Notes: generated from the sequence alone by a model not told the origin. A stretch of 64,000 nucleotides of DNA from Mya arenaria (GCF_026914265.1 NC_069131.1:11610001-11674000), one strand, 5' to 3'; counted from the stretch's first letter, positions 1 to 12,691 are shown. Numbers and translations: made by a program.

Positions 1-465
1 GTATGCATACCTAGTTGTCTTTCTTAATGGAAAAGAACGAAAAGCTGCGAAAAATATATATTAATTGTAAACTATGTGGTACTTCAGTAAGTTAGTTTCA
101 ATGTATTTTACATATCGATACCAAAGATATGTCAGTTTTGACAATTTTCTCTTTTTTTTTGCTATTTTATTATACGGTGTATAGCCCCTTTAAGGAATGA
201 TTAGTATTCATTTTATTGTCTTTTATTCTTTGGTCCATCATTTGTTGATGAGGTTGAGGAATGCAAAGTGTTCATGGTATTGTATTCTTTGGTCAATCTT
301 TTGCCTATTTAACTATTTTACTTACATGAATATACATGTCGTGGATGAAGAAAGTTTATCTTGATTGGCTACGAAATTTATCCTGTTTACCCGACAAATT
401 CTTCCGCCTTGCCAGATTATTCCGAAATCTCAGAGAAAAGCACAAGTAATGTTTCAGTATCTTAT
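1..465. other. AT-rich sequence, no gene seen
   Basis: No coding frame, RNA gene or clear repeat structure is visible. The recognisable duplicon homology begins just after this stretch. Confidence 0.5.
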
Positions 466-1059
466 TAATTAGTCCGCTAACAACAGATCTTAACAATTAC
501 TCTCCCATAAAACCCCATCACTCTGCATAATGATGGAATCGGCCAAATAATCATCATGTGAACATACCCCACCCACAAATGCTGAAACAACAGAAATGAA
601 TTATCTGTTTATCAGTGCAGATCATCCAACACTTTATCCTTTAATATTAACATGAATGAATTTAAACCACGTAACATGTGGCGATTGTTTAAAACACGGT
701 GATCTTGAAACATGATTTGTGTACTGTAGTTTGTGACTTGCGGAATTATTGTTACATCATTAGATAATGTTTGGTGACTGATCCATGTTTATGCACTTAT
801 AATATTGTTTATGTCTTGAATTGATATTGACATATTTAAATGCATTTTACCACAAACGTATTGAATACATTTGAAATGTTTTGAGAACACATTTTGGGCA
901 CATTTCAACATAGGTACCTAGTGTGACGATGTCAAACAGTTGTCCCCCTTTTTTAAAGGTACTTGTTAATTTTCAGAAAGTTAATCGTTTATTAATTCAC
1001 ATAGTAACATGATTAATAGAATACTAGGTAGTGCCGTCGATGGAGAAAGTTTATCTGGC

Positions 1060-1720
1060 CCGGAATTTATCCGGTTTGCCTTCGACCTGTCCCGACTTCG
1101 TAGCATTCGCTGGGCCTGAGTTATTTGCGAGTATGTTAGCGTTTATGAGGCACTTTTTGACGTAAGAAACCAGTGACGAAATTACGTCAAAGACGCCCTA
1201 AAGCCGCAATTACATATGGAATCGAGAGACCTAAATAACAAGACAGGACCCGACTTCCTGGCATTCGCGAGGCCTGAGATGTTTGCGACATTATCTTCCC
1301 ATTATTAGGTAAGGCAGGCCCCGTTTAAAAGTAGCGTTTAGGGGGCACTTTGCGACTCAATTACGGTCCAAGACGCCACGAAGGTCGCGTTACGTAGGAT
1401 TTAGTAAAAACAATACAGGTCCCGTCTTCCTAGCATGCGCGGAGCCTGAGATATCTTTGACATTAACTACCCTATTTTAAGGTATTTTGGCGCATTTTAT
1501 AAATTAAAGTAGAAAATTCTACGCGAATGGCAACGGCCACGCAAGTTCTTTAGAGAAGCACCGAAGGTCATGTAACGTACGGAATCGAGAGACATAAAGA
1601 AAAACCTGGGCGCCATTTGTATCGTTTAGGAGAAACATGTACGCGGATGGAAACGGTAACATAATTACGAGCATCTGACATACCTTTTGATTTGAATTTC
1701 AGTTTCGCGGCTGACTGAGA
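1060..1720 (+). repeat. Diverged tandem repeat of about 160-190 bp
   Basis: The phrase around CATTCGC..GGCCTGAG..TTTGCGA recurs near 1,103, 1,261 and 1,432. A second marker around GAATCGAGAGAC recurs near 1,220 and 1,582. Spacing is uneven, so the units are old. The same array is present in duplicon copy 2 at about 33,600-34,290. Confidence 0.6.
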
Positions 1721-1727
1721 TATTAAC

Positions 1728-1931
1728 TTGATGACAGCGGACGCAAACATGTCGCTTCTGTCTGTTGTTCACACCTGCAGAAAAAGCAATTTGTATCCAA
1801 GCACATACTGTAGCACCCGACGACATGGTTTTGCATTATATGGCCAAACCTATGGAAGTCTATGTCCCTTACAAACTGATTCAAACAATTTTGTAATATA
1901 TTTTAATGTAAATTTCATGGTGTCAAGTTAA
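1728..1931 (+). CDS. Small ORF shared by both duplicon copies, function unknown
   Basis: A 67-codon ORF beginning with Met-Met. Its counterpart in copy 2 is the 64-codon ORF at 34,312-34,506. The two proteins share most residues, including TCRK, LYPST, YGS and SNNFVIYFNV, and the length difference is a 9-nt indel that keeps the frame. That is weak evidence for coding. There is no recognisable domain, signal peptide or splice context, and the surrounding non-coding duplicon is similarly conserved. It may be a chance ORF. Confidence 0.15.
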   Translation: MMTADANMSLLSVVHTCRKSNLYPSTYCSTRRHGFALYGQTYGSLCPLQTDSNNFVIYFNVNFMVSS

Positions 1932-3831
1932 GAATGACACCATAACATTTGAGAAGTATGTACGTTGACATACCATAACAAAACATTTCACGAGTGTGCA
2001 CGTTGCCATTTCTATAGTACCCCTTATTTTGACGTTTTCTTTTAAACTCTTGCAATGAAAATAATTTAAGAATATAATTGTCTTCTTTTACATCGAGAAG
2101 GCCGCTTCAAAACACTCTCAACGAATATTAACGGTGTTTAAGTCAAATGTGTGTGTGTGTTGGCATGCCGTGTTTGGAAAATATTGTTTGAATGTTCTAA
2201 AAAGGTTTAACGTTCTTTAAGACAATAAGCACATATTCGGAAAGCTTATGGACCGATGCAGTTGGTAGGTTGGTCGGTTGTCAAAGCGAGTTAATAACGT
2301 AGAAATACGCAAATGACTTATCTGATGTGTACTCTTTTGCCCTGTTTCCTGTGTGTACGTTACCATTTGTGTGTCACGTTACAAAATTGTTTCCCCACAC
2401 TGGAAATATTTTACTTAAAAGCTTTCAATTGCCTTATTTGGTTTACTAGGGCCTTTTCAAATGATTTTGTACAGCATTTTTAAATAGTTGCAGACTTTGA
2501 CATTATTGTGTTCCTTGAATCTGTGCCATAATCACTGTACAATGTCTTCTACAAATTTTATTTCAGAAACTTCCACGCAATTAAAAGCATCAACCAGCAT
2601 CGCCGCTATATTGATATTTAAGGTATAATTATGTATTACAAATTAAACAACAGGAAGAGATCAAAACGTGACAACGAGAATTATCATGTTCGATGTAAGA
2701 TGTAAACCTGAATTAAACAAGCCCTTTAGTTTTAGAATTGAGACTCGAGTGTAAATATTATAATCAGCTACTAGGAACTGTTACAGCACAGTCCAATTAC
2801 GTATTCGTCGAAGTAACATTATCGAATAGAACTGCAAAGAAGTGATCATATACACCTCTGATCGTGAGCTGATCTGCTTTCGAGAGAAAACTCGAGGTAC
2901 TGCCATAGCCGTGGTGTCATTCAGGGTATTGTTGTCGTTGTCAATAGCCTCGTTGCGCAAAACCAATCACCATGGCCATAACTCATGACACATTAACCAC
3001 ACTCCCAAGGCCACAAGGCCTAAGGCCTAGTAATACAAGGCAATACACAAAACATTGGAGTGAAACATTGGCGATATACTATTTGCACCACTGCAGCTAA
3101 AAGCAAGGTTAAATATGCATGTTTGTGCTTTAGTGTAAACTGTTTTTAGCATGTATATGCTGATATTATTAATAAACTGAAACTGAAACAGTTAAAGCAC
3201 ATTGTCATCTTTGTGTGAATTTTGGTCTTTAACTTCCTCCAATTGTGATGAAGTGGCAACGCTTCCTGTTTTTATGTTTAGTCCATTCGTTATTATCTCA
3301 TTACTTTCCTTGTTCATGTCATACTGCACGACGATCGGGATTAAATTCAGTTTTGGTTTTAGTTTTTTAAATAGTCAGTCTATGACAATCCGTTTATTTG
3401 GTCATGCATTGCACAAAATATTCCACTCGCAGCACAATCAATGTGGTAAATGGTACATACTTTTAAGTGTTGAATTAATAGCATTATATTAAGTTTAATG
3501 ATTTAAAAGACGCAATGGTGTGGCTTTGTTAAGAAAAAGGACGCAGAAATATCAAATCATTATATAAATGGTACATTATATTAATCATATTCGTTCTGCT
3601 TTCACAAGAAAAACAGGTCTTATCAATACAATAAAAAAACATGACCTAAAACAATGTTTACAATATTATAAAAGAAATATATAAATGTTGTATGCTTCTG
3701 TACACCTTTTAAAGACTGTAGATCACTCCAAAAGGTTGACAATTACTGGCATTTAACAAATAGATTGCTCATCACTTTTTTCATTTCAATGAATGTATAA
3801 AGGACAATCTTTGCACTTTCAGGTTTGTTGT

Positions 3832-4365
3832 TATTATATAAATATTGACTGCCTTGAGGGTGACATTGCATATTGTCTCAGTGTTTTCCGAAGGTTGACA
3901 ATATGCACTGTCACCCTAAAGGCAGTCAATATCTATTTTATTATACCGAACAAATACTGTAGTATTTTAAAGACTAAAAATACCATTTTCACTGACAGCT
4001 GCGAATCTTGCTACCATTTTGGCAAGAATTGTCGGCTGGTAAACAAAGCGCTCAGGTGATACAGGCTTTAAGTAAAATACTAGTATCAGTAAATCCCGTA
4101 TGCGTACCGTATTGCCAATTTCATATGTTCTATAGAAGTGAGGTTTTATAATTAGTGCATTTCAAGGTTGCAATACCAGTTTTATATTAATCATAATTTT
4201 TCACATACAAATCCAACATGGCGGCGTATTTGTAGCGTATTTTCAATTTCATGACGTCAGAGGGTGACAGTGCGGCAGAGGGTGATAGTGCGGGGTGATA
4301 GTCGAAAATATTGCCCTGGCATTTTTACTATATGTTCTATAGAAGTGAAGTATAATAAAATAGTT
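3832..4365. mobile_element. Fold-back insertion specific to duplicon copy 1
   Basis: The sequence interrupts homology with copy 2 near 36,490. At its left end an imperfect inverted repeat (3,842-3,877 against 3,897-3,932, 34 of 36 bases paired, about 19-nt loop) would form a long hairpin. Further in, the phrase ATATGTTCTATAGAAGTGA occurs twice, at about 4,122 and 4,328. No ORF of interest. A non-autonomous fold-back element, possibly composite, is the simplest reading. Confidence 0.55.
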
Positions 4366-6475
4366 TAAGTCACGAGGTAAGTAGGTGACCCGTACGGGAT
4401 ATACGGGGTGCAGGAAAACCATATTCAGGTTCGAGTGATCACGTCAACGACCAAAACACCAACACTATCAGGGATATGTTTTATGTCTTCGTCTGACTCG
4501 GAAAGGGGTCACCAAGAAAGTACGATATACTGATTAGTGATAGATATCCACCAAAAGATAAACGTGTAAATAATATCAAGGGGTCTTATATAAGCCCAAT
4601 ATGGCTTTTGTGTGTATTTGCGAACAGAATTAAAGAAATGCGATATATAAGTATTAACTAAAGTAAAATTATAATTTATTACCAATTAATACTGTTTATT
4701 ATCGGGTTATGTATTCGGTTCAGCTATTGGACAAAACAACATATCTAATACGGTCTACATATTTCGGTAACAATTGTAATCATTGCTAGTGTTCATATGA
4801 TTAAATTCAAAGCTTGATGGAACTATCGACAAAGTTTTTGGACATCTAATGTAGCCCAATGATACATTCTATGTTATAAATCATTGTATTTTATATGGCA
4901 GGTTATAATGAAGCTATTATCATAGCATATGACAATGTATAGGACGTTATGTTCATTGTGTATTTTTTTATTAGTTTAACATGAGTCTTTCATTCGTTGA
5001 CTCATAGTCCTTACATGAATTTTCAAGCTATTTGGGTCCGAGATGTCATTTATTGCATGCGATATAATTATATCTTGCTTTGTGTTTTTATTGCCTCTTT
5101 TCTTAAAAATCTTTCATTTATCACTCCATCAGAAGTGGTAGGAAAACAATAACAGTATTGCTGTATCTGTTTTATTCTTTATCAAGGTATGCAATAATAC
5201 TTTTGCTCACATGCTAATACAAATTATATCAGCGGAGGTTTCAAGACTTTCTCAATGAGGGAGGGGGGGGTACAACTAATTATAAACATATTAATTATTT
5301 TTGAATGCTTTATTTTAATCATTTAATGACATGGAATTAACATTTGTCAATAATGTTTAGCAGATAAATTGAATTAAAAAGATATCATTTACTGTGATAA
5401 ACCTTTCAAAAATCAACAAAGATATCTAACCGTTTTGGGAAATCGAACCAAGGTCGACGGATAAGTAGGCTAATGCCGGCCCGCTGGGGGGGGGGGGGGC
5501 ACGGACCCTATGTGCCCCCTCCCCGGTAGATCAGCTTCTGTATATGGCAGTGATTATCATATTTGGTGAAATGTTTCAGCGAAAACAAACATTTTATAGG
5601 ACATGATAATATGCATGCTCCGCGTGGTTTGCACTCTGAACATCAGCACCAGCGTTCATTTTAATGGAAAAAGTCAATCATCGAAGCACGTCAGTGACTT
5701 AAATGTCAGGCCAAACGTATTTGCTAAAAGGTATTCTTAAAATATATATTTGGAGAGAAATATATTTTGTTTCACCATTGTTGGGGATTAATACCTTTTA
5801 ATATATTTATCTTGTTCAGCGGATCGAAAAGTGCCTAAATTTGACGTGCCTTTTGCTACTTTGTTTAAAAAATATTACTCGAGAAGACAGAAAGTCATTA
5901 GTAAATAAAAATGAATATTGCAAAAATTAGAATATGTGTACGTATATGCAGAAATGCGCCTGCTAATGCTTAATAACATACAAAGTCTACCAGTTGAATT
6001 AATGTTTGTATATTAGTGTTTTACTGAATAATAACAAGTGTTTCAATTACATAAAAATTCAGGGACATGTTCCCTTCAAGGCATGACGTCAGTATTACAT
6101 TATTCTACTTCCGTTGTGGGCTAAATAAATACCTCAAAGAACACTTTTGTTCTGAAATATTGACATGTCTTAGCATGAAGCACATTATAAAATTCAATAT
6201 ATTTGAAATATTGGTTTCTTGATACTCCTTCCTTTGTCTTATTTATTTGTGAATGTCGATAACAAGATATGTACTGCTGGCCCCAATTTCTCGAAACGTC
6301 TTAAGACCTTAATAACAGGATTAAGCTAAGCTCACTATTTTTGCTTTTCAATAATTTATGTAATATTTACTATTGTTTTTTACGATAGGAGTTATCTTTA
6401 TGAGAATTACAATAAACCATTTCATTTATCAAAATTCAATTTAAATATGTATGTTGGCTTATCAAAATAAGCTAC

Positions 6476-6750
6476 TGAAAGCTGCACTCTCTCAGATATA
6501 TCGTTTTTACAACTTTTTTTATTGTTTGTCTTGAAAAGAGCGATTTTTTTTATTGCTGACAAAAGGTCAGATCGCAGATTTTCATTTTTCCGTTCGAAAA
6601 TTAATGTTTTATGGTTTAGACCGTTAGTAACGGTTTAAGAAAAATGCATAAAACATCAATTTTTGAATGCATTTTCGCAAAAATCGGCTCTTTTCAGGAC
6701 AAAAAATATTAATTTGTCAAAACGTTCAATCTGTGAGGGTGCAGCTTTAA
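6476..6750. mobile_element. Palindromic MITE, GCTGCACTCTC family
   Basis: The left end reads AAAGCTGCACTCTCTCAGAT and the right end ATCTGTGAGGGTGCAGCTTTAA, an inverted pair. The interior is also self-complementary around 6,600-6,640. Other copies are at 11,383-11,611 (left end lost), 24,651-24,982, 38,266-38,535 and 44,437-44,756. It has no ORF. Confidence 0.75.
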
Positions 6751-7466
6751 GCCAATTACGCTTAAAAAGCTTCGAGAAATTTGGGCCAGGTGCCTAAACT
6801 AACTACAACTTTAGTATATTCAAACAAGAAGAACGAGTTTTGTTGCAAAAGGGTAAAATTGAATTCTAAACATGTTTTTAGAATTTATTTGACGAACAAA
6901 TATAATGTCAAATTACATAAAATGCATCATGCAATAGATGTATTGCTTGTTGTAAGAAATGAACGTCAACCAAATATCTAAATTACATAGCCAAACTACA
7001 ATATTTTTAAACAAATACATTTTGATGTGTGATATGGTTGTAGTGGTGTGTATGTGCTTTGTTTGTATTGATTTTATAGTTCCTAGTCCTTGTTTTAGTG
7101 ACCTTGTACCTTTAAAAATGATCATCATAAAATGTTTGACCGGTATGCATGTTCCTGTAGCTTTCTTATGGTATCATCGGTAATAAAGTCAACTATGATA
7201 GAATGTAATTGTGATTAAAATAACAGGGAATAGCCCAATGGCAACGTTTTGAGCCCAAGCTTGTTGAAGAACAATAGCTCATAGCATAACATTGAATGTA
7301 AATTAAAGAGTTATGATCATGCATATGCATCCCTTCGTGAGTAAGTAAATATTCTCTATGGATGTACATTGAAAACCTAAACATAAAAACGAAACAATAC
7401 TACAATGAAATCTCCAGGGACAAGCTCAATAGTTGATCATTTAAGCATTAATACTTTTTTTGGAAA

Positions 7467-7590
7467 ACTACAGAAACAAGCTCTGTAGCAAAATGTTTAA
7501 ACATAAACCCGGTTTAATGGCACCGGGTAAACACCAAAGACTTAGAACAGGAAGAACAGCACAAAACTCCACAAACAGCACACAGTGAGC
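7467..7590 (+). repeat. Dispersed repeat containing a CCCGGTTTAATGGCACCGGG hairpin
   Basis: Related sequence runs from ACTACAGAAACAAGCTC to CACAAAACTCCACAAACA. It recurs at 39,709-39,830, 56,278-56,430 and 62,031-62,110, partly at 39,163-39,215, and in reverse near 35,425-35,475. A short palindrome (ACCCGGTTTAATGGCACCGGGT) sits inside the fuller copies. Family unknown. Confidence 0.6.
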
Positions 7591-7591
7591 C

Positions 7592-7800
7592 TATACCACG
7601 TGATAAATTACGTCATAAATGCTATAACGGAAGGCATTATTTTACATTGGAAGAAAACTTAATACAAAGATATTTTTTTTGTTTTATTCACCATTTTAAA
7701 TGAAACAAAGGGCAGTCTAAGCCGCTTTCGTTTTATTACCTTAGTTTGACTAGGTGATTAGTTTCCTCAAACATATAGACAAACCTGTCTTTCTTTACAA
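7592..7800 (+). repeat. Dispersed repeat starting CACGTGATAAATTACGTCA
   Basis: The block runs from CACGTGATAAATTACGTCA through AACAAAGGGCAG to AGGTGATTAGTTT. It recurs at about 30,075-30,290, 39,836-40,030, 52,190-52,420 and 52,480-52,625. Where it lies outside the duplicon copies it marks junctions, notably the left edge of duplicon copy 2. No ORF. Confidence 0.6.
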
Positions 7801-8058
7801 AATAATGTAAAGACAGTGCTCTATTAAGCGGATGTTTTGTGAAAAAGTTTTAAAGTTTGAATTAATTTAAGAAATTAAACTCTTGATCAATCAGAAGGCG
7901 GGGCTCTGTAAACGAATGTGACTGCGCTATGTTTTAAGATATTTATGAAGCTATCTTTGTTTAAAGTCTATAATGGAAGCATGGTATTGCCTTCAGACGA
8001 AGCATTTATGACGCAATACATCACGTGGTATACACACACTGGCATAGTGCATAAATAC

Positions 8059-8079
8059 TTATATATATATATAAAATAG
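8059..8079. repeat. Short (TA)n microsatellite
   Basis: About 8 TA units. The same site in duplicon copy 2 (40,306-40,371) has expanded to roughly 30 units. Confidence 0.9.
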
Positions 8080-9360
8080 TTATGTTTATCAAGGATTGTT
8101 AGGTACCGCCGTCAGTAAAATGTAAATTAAATTTACTGGGGGTTTAAACCAGTTTATGTGCACAAACATCACTCTTGTCCCAACAATCCTAAATAAAGAA
8201 AAACGTAAAAGGCAAATCTTATCAAAGTATGCATTAACTTGAGGAAACTAAATAATAAAACAAATAATGATGAACTTATAGGTAGACCCCAAGTACTTCA
8301 ATGATTAGAGATCCCAACTACATTTGCAGAGGGAGGAATACAATTCAGAGCACCTAATGCAAAAACTTTTCAAAGATACGATGCAGTCATGTTTTGAAAC
8401 TATGAACATCACACACAGTTTGCCATATAAAATAAAAGGTTTAAAACTGTGTGATCATAGAGTTTCATAATATAAAGCACCATTGTACTAAAACTGGGAA
8501 CAAATAAAGAAAACATCATTAAAAATAATAGCGACATATATTAGCTAATCTTTTCTCCCAAATGATAACCTATGTAAAATATTTGAAGAAAATGACGTCA
8601 CATGCCAAAACACTCCGAATCAGCCAAAGAATGTTTTAAAAATAACATGAAATTGCAAAACTTTCAGAAAATCAAAGGACTGAAAGCATAATTATGGAAA
8701 GATGCAATATTCAACCCTATATTTTGTTTCGGGAAATTATCTTCAAAAACATGAACTCTTCAAATTATAGCCTGAATATCCCCGGTTTAAATAAAATCCA
8801 AGTAATTCATTTAAACCATTTTGAGGAAAATGGCCTAAAGACACTGAACTAGAGACACAGCCATTTAAACATCCACACAAGGACCACACATGCATTAACA
8901 TAGCTTTGCCGATAAATGATGCGAGTATCGTCTTTAACTGGTCGGTAAGAATTGATATAGTGACTTACTTTCACTGAGATACGAGTCTTCGTGGGTTTCA
9001 ACCTAAATATTAACGCCATTACCTCAAACTTGCCGCAGCAGTTATTACAAAATTAAACTTGAGGCCCCACAAGTGCTACCATTAGCTTAATAAAGCATAA
9101 GGTATAAAGTACTACAAGTATATAGGTACTCAACGACCGGATTCATACATCACAGGAAAACACTTAAATCAAGTGTTAGCAAAAGTGCTGACTCTCAACA
9201 TTAAAGTAGTGAACACTTTTACGATTTCGTGGAAAAATCACATAATTATATACATAAATGCTAGTGCATATATATCTAGGTCTCATAAAGCTTGTCGTGT
9301 TTCATTACTGATATTTTATCACATCCGTAAATATACTGATTACTTTAAGCCTTTAACTTA

Positions 9361-11383
9361 ATCTCATCTCTTGTAAATGAGAATGTGTGAATATGGTGTT
9401 GATAAATCAATTAATGGTTTAGAAAATAAACATTTTGAATTTTGAAAATAAGAAGCCTGAACTTGAAGAATACTGCCATGACTGATGAGATGCAATGTGC
9501 CAGGCCGCAAAAGTTTTATCAGTGAACATATTAACAGACAATTAAGATATTACATTCAAACAAGGAAAAGTAATAGGAAAACCTATCGCTGTCGCTAAAG
9601 TAATGCACCAGTCAATAGTAAGCATGCCCCCCCCCTCCCCCCCAGGTCCGGGGGGACAGTCGGTGGTTTTGTGTTCGCGCCAAAATAGCGGGGAATTGGC
9701 CTTGGACCGACTGTGTAGCTCAAGGAATTTGGTCGAAGCACTAGCGGTTTAAGCGCCCGGCGTGCGCCACCTCTAAAGTAATCGAAGTTTACTGTTTTCA
9801 TCAATATCGGAGAAACAAAGGTAATTAAAAACGCTCATAATGCACCATTTCCGACTTCATACATGAGGGAGTAACCCCAAATTCCCGTAAAACAGTTTAT
9901 GCCATATACTTTCGGTTCTGAGGGAGGAGCACATGTCAAAAGTTGCGCCCCTAAGTTACTACCACTCTAACATCAATTCCTGGATCCGCACCTGCGATGT
10001 GCCATGTTTCCGCAACCTGGGAGATTTAATAAAAACGCTTCTGTTTCTGGGGCTGTGATTACGAAGTTCGTAATCACTGCTTCTGCTGTAATAAACCAAG
10101 ATGATACTTGACTTCTACTACTACAAGTTACCTACATTCACGTGCATTATTTAGCACGTTATTGCTATGTGTTTCACAAGATTTATACCCTGTGTACTGC
10201 TAATATTTAGCATTCTCAAACATTTATTGTTAAATAAGATTTTAGCTGATTTTCTATTTGTCTGAAGATGATGAAAAACATAATCTTATATATTCAACCT
10301 CAAGTCAGTTTCCTAGTCTGAATTTTGAGAGGATACAAAAAGTATTCCTGGTGGGTACAACCTTTAAGGTAAAAGACAGACACAAATACATGCATGCCAT
10401 ATTTTTGAGAGGCTTTGCAGTGGATTTTAGTCTGAATTCCAGGGAATATTGGTCTAAAGTCCAGCGGATTTTGATCTTAATTCCAAGAGATTTTGGTCTG
10501 AATTCCAGGGGATTTTCGTTTAAATTCCAGGGGATTTTGGTCTTAATTTCAGGGGATTTTGATATTAGACCAAGGGATTTAATGAAACTAAGCGCAATAT
10601 CAACATTTATTATTTAAGACTAAATACAGAAATCTGAATGCATATTTACTTATATTTATTTAATGATCTAGAATACATACAATAAAAGAATAAATAATAT
10701 ATTATGAAATTATAATCAATTGTCAAGGCATATGATAAATAAATAATACATAAAAAAACAAGACATAATTTTTACAAATTCTACTCAGCACATTTACTTA
10801 TTTTAATAAGTGAATTATTATAGCACTGCGCATAGTAATATACTTTTCATTATTAATTTATTAGGTTGGGGATCCCCCCCCCCCGGGGAATATATGGCAT
10901 ACACAAACCAAACTTACACTCTCAATTGTTTCAAATGAACATTATTATTTATTAACTATTTTGATTTAATTAGCATTCACATTTAGTCAAGTCACCATGA
11001 TTTGCATTTGAATTTTTGCTATTTGTAACATTAGACATACCTTATATACTTCATTTGTACCAAAATTAAACAAATAACGATCTGTATTATAAGATAGCAC
11101 AATTTGAAAAAAAAAAGAGAAAAAAATACTTTTATTACTTAATTAATTGCTTAAACAATAAACATACATTTTTCCATCCTTTTCTTTTATGAAATTCAAA
11201 AGCCATTGCATTACTCTTCATATTGACAAACAAGAAATAAAAAATAGTTCATGTATGTAATCATCTATTTTATTTAATTTAAACAAACATTTGATATCAA
11301 TATAATTAAGTTCTTACAAATCATGTAAATAATTTCACTTCCAATAAATTGAGAGTTAATAAACAGTCACATGCCAAATTCCT
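9361..11383. other. Non-homologous segment replacing the ART gene in duplicon copy 1
   Basis: Copy 2 holds an ART gene at the equivalent position (41,660-44,530); this segment does not match it. It contains C-runs at 9,626-9,643, a stretch at 9,840-10,000 resembling 18,180-18,290 and 28,960-29,070, a minisatellite at 10,420-10,575, and AT-rich sequence from 10,620 on. No gene is seen. The right junction falls inside a MITE, whose left end is retained only in copy 2. Confidence 0.6.
10420..10575 (+). repeat. Minisatellite, ~22-24 bp unit
   Basis: About six diverged copies of a unit like ATTTTGGTCTGAATTCCAGGG. An ORF reads through it, but the peptide (DFGLNSRG-like repeats) is low complexity and unlikely to be a gene. 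Confidence 0.75.
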
Positions 11384-11611
11384 ATATAAGACTGCTGATA
11401 AAAATTTAGTTCGCAGATTTTTATTTTGAAGTTAAAAAATTGATGCATTTTTCTTAGATCGTTAGTAATGGAAATATGAAAATCTACGATCTGAGTTTTT
11501 GTCAGCAATCTTTAATCATTGGTTTGCAGATATTTACGCAAAAAAATCTCTTTTCAAGACAAAAAATAAAAAAGTTGTAAAAATGGTTTATCTGTGAGAG
11601 TGCAGCTTTAA
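11383..11611. mobile_element. Palindromic MITE, left end lost
   Basis: Right end GTGAGAGTGCAGCTTTAA is intact and the interior matches 44,530-44,756. The left terminal repeat present in duplicon copy 2 is missing, because the duplicon breakpoint falls inside the element. Confidence 0.7.
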
Positions 11612-12459
11612 TTGACTGCCTAGATGATCCCCTCACAAAAGAACATAGCGTTTGTTTAGTTTAATTCCCTGGTTTTTCAATAGGGTTAATATTTAAATTT
11701 TTGACTACTTAGCTTATCCCTGTATTTTATTGTATTATTTTACCTGAGCTCATGACCACAAATCTGTCTCATAATTAAAAGTACAAAATCGATTTCAAAA
11801 TAAAATAATCGTATCTTTTATGAGGTGAATAACAGTGATATTGTACACGTTCAGGAAGTCTAAACTGGAATTGCTAAAATATCAGATGTTCTTTATCGAG
11901 TTTTTTACAAATGTTGTTATGATTGTGTAATCTATGTAAGGTGCGCTCTGATGTTTTGCGGCTGTCGATGAGAGTACGTTTGGCATTAAAATACGCAAAA
12001 AGAAATGCTTGTTTTGACTGCTGAGTGAGTTCCTATCATACCGTTTTGATTACTATTCAGAATATTCGTTAAAACAGGCTCTGAAAGTCAACTTGAAACT
12101 GAGCGTTTTATGGATCTCGTATTTTGAACAAAACTGTATTCTTTATCAACGCTTAAATTTCTATGACTAATTCAACTTTCGAATTTCTAATCTGTTCCAA
12201 AACACACGAACAGTTTTCAAAAAGAAATGTCTGTCTAGACTGATTATACTTAAAAGCATTAACTTAAATTAACTAAGGCACTACATCTCCGGTCATGAAG
12301 TATTATTGCCGACAACGTTATAGTTAAATATTTCTAATCATACGTTTTTCCAATGTTAATGCAGCTAGGAAGTCTTTCACATTATTTTAAAATCATAACC
12401 AACAGTTCTGCTGCAGATGATTAGTATTTAATATGTAAATAAACAAGTATTACATTGAA

Positions 12460-12471
12460 TATATATATAAG

Positions 12472-12551
<80 letters not shown>
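12460..12551. repeat. (TA)n microsatellite
   Basis: About 80-90 bp of near-pure TA. The homologous site in duplicon copy 2 (about 45,656-45,672) has only a few units. It marks the right edge of duplicon copy 1. Confidence 0.9.
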
Positions 12552-12553
<2 letters not shown>

Positions 12554-12691
12554 TCTGCTCTGTTTTATGTAGGAGGGGCAAGCCATTTTAAGTTCGAACT
12601 AGGATGGGATACGTGAAAATTATCCACATCCACATTTCATCAATGTCAATATGGCTTATTATGGTTAAATTCGTGGACTTCATGAAATAGA

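Larger units (their letters stand above)
4845..9200 (+). repeat. High-identity core of the duplicon, copy 1
   Basis: Aligns nearly base for base with 36,600-41,480, apart from about 450 bp present only in copy 2 (39,118-39,570) and the (TA)n length difference. No coding gene is seen. The G-runs near 5,265 and 5,487 match runs near 37,045 and 37,270 and may be error-prone. Confidence 0.85.
468..12480 (+). repeat. Segmental duplication, copy 1 (interrupted)
   Basis: This block aligns by eye with 30,308-45,660 in the same orientation. Colinear anchors are 470-660 with 30,308-30,560, 1,020-2,620 with 33,560-35,190, 4,845-9,200 with 36,600-41,480, and 11,383-12,480 with 44,530-45,660. Copy 1 lacks the ART gene and the Harbinger element of copy 2. 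It has extra sequence at 3,832-4,365 and 4,455-4,845, and 9,361-11,383 does not match copy 2. The first part is visibly more diverged than the part after about 4,850. Exact edges and identities need an alignment. Confidence 0.9.

Noticed and set aside
6913..7384. Short ORFs on both strands, repeated near 38,673-39,200
   Set aside because: They are conserved only because the duplicon is nearly identical there. Overlapping frames on both strands are equally conserved, which does not suggest coding.
9595..9804. 69-codon minus-strand ORF over the C-run at 9,626-9,643
   Set aside because: It depends on homopolymer length and has no domain. The region looks like a repeat fragment.
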